Shown piece after piece: positions 13,001-22,000 of a DNA stretch of 64,000 bases. The DNA comes from Opisthocomus hoazin (Eukaryota; Chordata; Aves; Opisthocomiformes; Opisthocomidae). The notes under the pieces were generated by a model. That model ran no database searches and had not been told where the DNA came from. It worked only from the letters and a program-made list of their open reading frames with translations. The stretch lies in the NCBI RefSeq assembly GCF_030867145.1, contig NC_134414.1, positions 77,180,504-77,244,503 on the forward strand, in the 5' to 3' direction. How positions within the stretch are numbered: position 1 is the first letter of the stretch; each line of letters starts with the position of its first letter. A program made the translations under genes and the position numbers.

Positions 13001-16000
13001 TGTGTGTATGTCAACATATTTTTATTCATTCTTTCCCCCACCAACAACAGGCAGCCAATTTCAGAGAAGGCAATGCTATTATGAATTTTTTTTTTTTTTT
13101 TAACTTCATTAGATGAATGTATTAATGTTTTTGATTTAGGTTGGAATTCAGGTACAGCAGTTAGTTCCCATCAGTAAAACCACTTTGGCTCACTCAGCAG
13201 TACAATCTGGACACTTACCTGGCGGATCGCATTCAGTTGTTGATCTTTTTCATGTCCAGAAAGCAAAAAAGTGCTCAGAAGAAGAACACAAGGAAGGTCA
13301 GTAAGCTTTGTACTTTGTGTGTGTGATAATGATCAGTTCTGAAGAGTTCCAGTGTAGATTACCTTTTGGAATACTTATTCAGTATTATACCAGTACAAAT
13401 TATTTAACATAAACTCTTTGAGAGTGTGTTTTGCTGCTGCAGATGAAAATGCTACAAATAAGACTTTGTATCGGATTATTCCAATATTTTTTAAAAGTTA
13501 ATAGTAACAAAGGATACTTTAAAAAATAAAGGGATATAGTTATGCTGTATATTGTATAAACTAGCAAAGAAAACTGTAAATTAGCTTCACTATCTTGAAA
13601 CCTCTGAGTATTTTTAACTGTTAGGTGATCATTCTGTGTTTTGTGTTCATATGTATAGTATTTGTGGCTGCTATGGACGTTGAAATATCTTCTGATTCAA
13701 GAACTTGCACTTTTCTTCCATCTCGTGGTACCCATCTCACATCTGGTCTCAATTCTAATGTTAACAACACTGAGTCTGCTGTCAAACTGAATGGCGTGCA
13801 TTCTCCTGTCAGCGTAAAATCCAGGCTTAATTTGAGTATTGAAGTTCCATCTGCTTCCCAGGTAAAACATGAGAATATAAAACATCTGCAATATATTGTA
13901 ATAACTTGGGATTGTTTGTCTTATTTGGGTAGAGCAAAATAAGTTACATTACACTCTTTTGAAATAAAAAGAGCTCTAGTAGAGTATAATGCACGGTAAG
14001 AAACAGTTACTGATGCAGAACTATTTTGTCTTAATAAAAGGGTTTTTAAAAAGCAGTCATTTATAGGCTAACTCAAAAAAGATTCTATTTATTCAAAGGA
14101 AAGAAATTAAATTGGAATGGAAAAGATGCCAAGGATGAAATATTAAAAAAAAATACCTTCCACCTTTCATAACCAAAGCCCAGAGCCTAATTATAAAAAA
14201 CCACAAACTTTAGGAAAACTTGCATCGGAGAAATTAGACATATTCCATAGTTAATTCTCAGTATTTAGATGATTATAATATGATGCAGATTTGTAAATTC
14301 CCTTTTCTGATGTTAGCTCTTAAAAATTATTTCTGATTAGCTTAATCACTGATGAGTGGCTCAGGAAGAATTTTGACAAGTACTTTGTGTCATTTTTATG
14401 AAGACAGAACTTTTAAGTGTTTTCCATCCCTCTTTATGGCAGCAATATTCTTTGCTACAGATGCCAATAAATGATAATCAGGTAATCTTCTTCACATAAT
14501 TTCTTAAACTCATGTGTTCTATACTCGTCTTCAAATTACACCATAAATCTGTCTTCAAACTTTAGTCAACGAGATGGAACTGAATAGCAACTAGTCTTAC
14601 AATACCTCATATACTTGTACAATGGCTGTGCTGTACATTTCTGCCTAGAAGAATGTCAAACTTGTATTTAGATTTAATTGTTCATCTTCCTGTGTTTTTT
14701 CAGATTCTCTTCAAATAATATTGAAGCTAAGATGCACACGTAACATTTGTACAGAATATCACCTTTTACATGAGAGGAGGGCAATCTTTAAGTGAAACAT
14801 TTCTGGAGGGGTTGGGGGGAGGTGGGGGGTGTTTTAATAGAGAAGGAGCTTCCTTATTTCCACCCCACATTATTCAAACAGGCATCTGTTACAAGGGTCT
14901 GCTATGACCAAGGTGCACTGAATTCTGTATGTATCTTAGATATAAGCAGATTTGCAGACTTGTCTGTAAAAATCTGTAATTTTTATCTCTGTAATTTAAA
15001 TCTGTAAAAACATTTTTTGATCTTCTGTTAACGGCTTTCCCGAATATTTATGCATTTTTAGAAGCCAGTAATGTTTTTGGCAGAGGACTGTTTTTGCCAT
15101 AATGCAATACCCAAGCTAGCTCAAGGTCTAAAAGCAACTTGACTGAACAGTGTGAAGCTCCGTATACTCAGATTCTCCTATAGGAGGAATATGTATGAAC
15201 AAGCGAAAAATGCACTAGCTGTGCAGTAGAGCTCCTAAAGCTTTGGTGGCCTCATGGCACAATATACTTATCTTTCCTTCTGCTTTATAACCGTATCGTA
15301 ATGTGGAATATAATAAGGAATTTGGTACAGGGAAGGAGTGAAAGTTATTCCCATACTGCTGCGACAGCAAGATATTTTACACCCAGGATTTCCAGAAAAA
15401 GTTTATAGAGGTATATATGTAGCAAATCTGGAATGAGGGAACACAAACAGAATGTAGAACGAATAACTGAAGAGATGAATAATACAGACAGCTTTCATCA
15501 AAACGTCTCAGTTACCATAAGCAAAGTAATCTTTTCATAGGTAACTTGTAGTTCTTCTCTGTAAATCCAGAATCTGATTGTAAACTCCAAATTTTCTTCT
15601 AAGAGGTAAAAGATAAAGTTTTCTGACAATGCTGTGGAGTCTCATTTAGCAGAACTTACAGGTAAACATTGGCATTTATCTATGTAGTTTTCCTCAAATT
15701 TTACTTGTGAGAAAAATGATGCTGCAAGTCTGCGTATCAGTTACATTCAGTCACTTGTGCAGCTGTCATTGTATACAGCAACTTCTAGTTACTGAGGGTT
15801 CATTTCATTTGTTTCAAGTTGATAATTGATGGTAAGTACCAATTACAGCAAGCAAAAATTTGAATCTAAAACTTACTTCGTTATCAAAATCTATTACAAG
15901 AGTCTGACAGTATGCAAACATACGTGATACCATTAAAGTAAATTAGTTACATGTATTCTAGAAGTATATAAAAAAAGAAATTAATTGCTTTGTACCAGAC

Positions 16001-19000
16001 ACCAATTTAGTATTCATGTCAACATGTTGCCTATGTAATTTGAACTCAGAATTTGGGTTGCCTTATCATTGGAGTGTTGTAGGGGAATCCTTACATGCGA
16101 TTTGTGATGAGAACATTGTGAAAAGATAAAACTGAGCATTTTTACATTTTGCTGCTGCAGTGTAACTGTCAGGTTTCTAAGTGTATTTGCATACACAGAT
16201 TTAAATGAGTATTTTTTTTGTAAAATTCATGAACTGTAGAACTAACTTTTGAGTACAATTAACTCTCGTATCTATTCCTCAGAAACATCTAAAAACTTTT
16301 ATATATTTGTAGCTAGATAAGTCTGTGCTAGAAGCTCTGCCGCCTGATCTCCGAGAACAAGTAGAGCAAATATACACCATTCAGCAAGGAGAGAATTATG
16401 GAGATAGCAAAAAAGAGCCAGTAAATGGATGTAACACTGCGCTTCTGTCACAACCAGTTGGAACAGTGCTTTTACAAGTACCGGAGCTCCAAGAACCAAA
16501 TACCAACATGGGAATTAATGTGATAGCCTTGCCAGCTTTCTCACAGGTGGGATGTCTGCAGGGTGTCAATAAACATCAACTTTCCACCTATAGGAAGAGT
16601 TAACAGCTTTTTCTTAAGACAGCTTTACTAGAATCTGTGACTTAACCAAAATTATGGTCCTTTAGTATGTTAAAAAGTCTATGCTTTAAATGTGACTTGA
16701 TCACAAACATAGTATGACAGTATTTACTGAAGACTTAGTCATCAATATGCCTATGTTTTTGCTGTTGTTTAGTGCCTTTTTTCTGCATTGCAGCTGAGTT
16801 ACACTGCACCATCAGTCTGAAGCAGTCCTAAAATCTGCTTAGCTAGTCACAGGAGACTCACTCTGTTTTAGTGGATGTTTTGATGGTGTGAAGCCAACCT
16901 CTGTAGCTTCTGTAGATGTAATTGTTTCTCTCACATTCCTAGGAGAAAGGCAGGCATGGCTGAAGATTCTGCATCTCTCCATAGTTTTTAAATGAGCTCA
17001 AATACAGCATGTCCAGGATGAGGAAAGTGCAAAGTTGTTTCTCAAAATAGGGGCCTGAAGGGGAGCAGGTAGCAGTAGCGATGCTTCTAATGATATTCCA
17101 CCCTTCGGTCCAAGATGGTGCTGAACAAATGTAGGGTAAAAAGTAATAAAAAATCAAAGATTTGGTTACCGAGAGATACAGTATCTTGCATATGCATCAT
17201 TTAAAATAGAGCAGTATTTTTATTTTTCTATTTGCTGTGCCATAGCTCCATTGCTGTTTTCAAGCGATACCACCTAATCAGATTTATAGAGATATTTGTT
17301 GCTGTTTCCAAGGCATAGTGCTGCTTAGCTGTCAGAGAATCCAGAGAAAATTCGATAGAAATTCCTGACGTGTTTTCAGTAAATAGTAGTTAATGCATGA
17401 TTGTTACTTAGAAGATGTGTAGTCTATTCTACTACTAAAATTTCTTCACCTTGATTCAAAAGATGTTGTTCAAAAACAGTTGTGCCAGTTTTTATTACTG
17501 AACTGCAAAGTTGGTTTTCCCCTGTGGAGATATTGTGCGAATAGTATATGAACTCTCCATACCCCAGCTGTTTTAAATTATGTAGGTACATTCATTCATA
17601 GGCGAGTTTATCTTGGACATGTGTGTTAAATTATGCGGTGCTTTAAAGTGCACCGTTTCACACTTGTTTTACCACTCAGTACTCTTTTTCAGGGTAAATT
17701 TTAACTGCATATGGCTTTCAGTAGAAATTGCGTTTAGTTGGTGTTTATGCTTTATCTATCTATTAATTAGGTAGTCGAGAATTGATTGTTGGGTTTTTTT
17801 AATAACAGCATTACTTCTTAAAATTGTCATAGAAATACCTAATTTACACACTCAAATGCACTGGTTTTGCTGTCTCTATATCCTAATGCATTTTGTGACT
17901 CTGTTACTTGATCCAAAAATGTCGGCTTAGCAGAGCAGCCCTTTTGTTTGAAGATGTAGTTCAAGAAGAATTGGCTATTTCCTATTTATTTTGTCAGGAA
18001 TATGGAGACTATCTATTTTATTTAAAAAATAATATTTATTTAAAAAATGCAAAAACTAGCTCATTAATACAGGCGGATTTTTTTCTGTGTTAAAATCAAA
18101 TGTGAACTTAATTCAGAATACCATCTTTGTCTAAATATAGTCTGACACGATGTTTCTTATTGTTAGTCTGTGGGAGTGTATGTTGTATGAGTGCACACAA
18201 ACGGTTAAGATTACTTTCTTTCAAATGGTGCAGTGAACTAAGTAGTAATAGGTTTCAGGTATAGAAATATTGCAAGCCACTCCAAACAGAGTACTTCAGC
18301 TACATCAATTCAGCAAATGTAAATGATGCCCTGCCATCTTTTTATAGCTTAATTAGGTTTGTTTTTCAACTCTTCAGTCCTTTTGTCTGAATTATAGTTT
18401 TATGACCAGGTGCCAAGTTAATTGGCTGATAGTGATTTATTCATTAGAAAACATGTGAAAAATGTCCTTTGTTGGGTAAGGCTCTCCCATAAAAAGAATC
18501 AAGATAGGTTGTATTAATTTCCATCAGCTGCTGAAGTAATCTTAAAATGTAGAAGAGCTGTATATCCCTTAGCAGCTGAATCCTGTAAAAGCATAGGATG
18601 CAAGAAGTAAAGATTGCAGATTTTTAGAAATTAATGACATTTGAACTAGTGGAGTTTATTACTGGTGGAAAATTTAGACCTCGTCCTTACATTGTCTTTA
18701 CATGGTATAGATTCCTTCTTAGGAAATTTATACAGCAGATCAAAAATACTGATAGATGTATGCTGAGGTACACATGAATTTATAAAATCAAGGTCCTCCA
18801 TAATGCCAGTGTGATACAGCTATGTGAAAGGTATGTTGGGACACTCTGGCTGTACAGTAAATTACCCAAAACTCCAATTAATTAGTGTAGAATTCATATG
18901 AACTAGACGAATGGCTCTGCTAACTGAATTTTTACATGTTACATTTTTCAGAGGACAATGATAAGGGGGAGTAACACAAACACATCCAGTTCCCCGTACT

Positions 19001-22000
19001 GCATTAATTCTGCATTAGTTATTAAGTGGTGTACACAAAAATCAGTGTTAATTCAGGGCCTCCCAAATTCCTGACACTTGAATGCATACCCAGAGAACAC
19101 TAATCTTTTTAAAATAAAATTTATGTTTAAAAAATAACTAAAGCCTTGAGACTTAATTGGCTACATTCCACTACAATGCTTTGTTCTGCACAATCTATGC
19201 AGTAATTGAGGTCAGAGTTGTTCCCATTTCTTCCTTTAATTAGTGCATATTTTGTATGGTGAAAAATTTTGTTGGCACATGGAGCTCTAAAAATTGAAAA
19301 AATGTGCTAAATTGATGAGTTTTACCTGTGGGAGCGTGTTCATGTTATTATCTATATAATTTAGACGTCGTATGTGTGAATAGCACAGCCTGCCTTCCTG
19401 ACATATTTTGGTTTTAAAAAAAAAAAAAATCTAATTTCTGTTGAAAATAAGAGGTAACTTTTAATGTATATGCATACTGGCGTGTAATAAATGCAGTATC
19501 TCAGATAATGGTAGAAATTGTATTGTGCTCTTAGAATAGTGATAGTAGTTTTGAATAAATTTTTTTGTTGTTTGTGCACATCTCCAAATTTTACTACTGA
19601 AATAAAGGGCACTCTACCACTGGGCAGATTTAATCCTCTAACTGACAGGTTTGCTTTTTTGAATTAGGTTTTCCAGATTATGAGCTAAAACCACCATCCA
19701 ATAATATTGGGAAACTCAGAATATGAGACTAGTATTTTGCTAGTTTGCTACTTCAGACACACAGGGAGGGAAGATAAGCGATAACAGATAAAATTTTATT
19801 TTGTCTGTATGAGTGTGTATGGCAATTGGCAACAAATGATTTCCTGTCTAGAATTCAAGCCCCTAGGACAGTCGGAAGGGACTGCTTTTTCATCAGTCGA
19901 ACAAGGGGTGGACAGCTGTGGGAGAAAGAAATTAAACCCATTTGTGCTAGTTCAAAATGCGAGGTAGCTGAACTTGCGTTTCCTGTCCCTAAAGAAACGA
20001 GAGTGTTTCTGAGGGTATTTTGTTTGAGGAGTGGTAGCAGCTTCCAGGAAACAGAAGTATCAAAAGAAAAGGAGGAACAGAAGTCTGATTGTCACAGTGT
20101 TTGCATTTGGAACTTTGAAGGGAATGTTCTCTGAGTTGGGCTTAATTGTCCTGTTAATTATAGCTGTACTGTAGTAGGTGAATAAAGATAGTGGTGAATA
20201 AAGATGATTAGTGTATTACAGGCCCATAAATAGTAATGTTATAAAATAATTAGAGTAGTACTAAAAGGAAAATGTTAGGGTTTTTCCAAGCTAAAGTACA
20301 TGAAGAAAATGTACAACATATTTTACAGTGTTTCAGCTATATCTCATTTATTTTTGCTTGGCATAAAATGTAAATACCTTAGTCATGTGAGTGATCTACA
20401 AGAAAGCAAGCAGTTTTGCTCACTGGTAAAATAATCAAATGAATCTTATGTTACTGTTCAGGTGGACCCTGAGGTTTTTGCAGCACTACCTGCTGAGTTG
20501 CAAGCAGAGCTGAAAGATGCATATGATCAACAGCAAAAGCAGTCAGAGCAGCAACCTGCTAACACTTTTGGTGAGTACATGTAGTTGTACAATAGTTTTG
20601 TGTAGGAGCTGTTTACTATTCGAAGGGATTTATGCAACTCTAAATAACAAACTGGAAAATATAACTAAAGCTTCGATGAAGATGCTGTGTTAAATCGAAT
20701 TCCTGTATTTATTTTTGACAGACTGTCAGTTACAACCAGCTGTGGTCTCATTTTGCAAACAGATGCCTAGCTTTACTTAAATGGGTAATTAATTCAATTC
20801 ATTGGGACTGTGGCACTAAACTTAGCCATGTCCATATGTTTGCAGAATGGAATCTAAACTTGATATGTCTTGTGATTTAATGTATTGCATCTTCAGTACG
20901 TAAGCTATGTTCAGACAGCATTCTCATGGTTCCCTGAAACCCGTAACACTGGTACGGGTTTCAGGCAACTGGAGACATGATACTTCTCACTGTATGTCTG
21001 ATGGTCAGATGGTTTTACTCTGAGCTGATCACCCACGTCTCCTTTTTATGATCAGTAGACAGAAACTAGATTAATTCCCTGTGCACATGCTTTGTCATAA
21101 AACAGGTTGGAAATGTCATTGGGTTCATTGCCAGTTATATACTGCATTATTATAATCATATCTCGATTTCCTAGTCAGTGGAATAATGCGGATAGGTTAG
21201 TATGATGGAGTGAGAGCGATTTCCTTGGTAAACTATGATAAAAGTAGTTTGGGGGGCTTTTTGCTGCTGGTTTTGCTGATAACCACTGGTGGGAAGTCTC
21301 AGCGGGTATCTAGGTGGGACAGTGCGCCAACTGAGGTGAAGCAATTTGTCCAGTACTCTTCAAATTTCACCAGCTGCTCATATTCAAGCACCGAAATGCT
21401 TGATGTTAAAAGGCTTATGAATAGTTGGGTATCCTCTGAGTACACTAACGTCTAGCAGTGCTTTACAAATACTTAAAACATTGCCCATATGTGGAATGGC
21501 ATGTGAGTGTTAAGTCGCTTTATCTAGGTTATGTTCTCCCAATTGATCCACAGATTTTTATGGGAGCTCCCCTTGTAATGGAAAAGTATTATGTTTCAGA
21601 TGTATCAACCACTTACTATCCCTGTGTTTTTCAGTGTCAAAAAATCCTTTCCCGCATCTGAAGCATGCAACAACGAAAAACAAGAAAAAAATCAGGAAAA
21701 AAAATCCAGTCAGTCCTGTAAAAAAGATTCAGAGTCCTTTGAAAAACAAACTCGTTGGTAGCCCTGCAAAAAACATGCTGGCTACATCTGGAAGCCCCCA
21801 GAAGCTAATAGATGGTTTCTTGAAACAAGAAGGAACAGCTGCTCAGGTAATTGTGACAGCTTTCAGGAAAGCTGCGTCCGTTTCTTTAGACTTACTGAGT
21901 CCATGTTGACAAATGCAGCTTGGTTTCTGTAAGGGATTCTCTACTAGACACTTATCTATGTATAGATGTGGCGTTACCATTATTTGTCAGACTGAGCACT

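Noticed and set aside
19826-20134. 102-codon plus-strand open frame in the REV1 intron
   Set aside because: No matching REV1 exon in the human protein between UBM1 and UBM2, and it has no suitable phase or acceptor.
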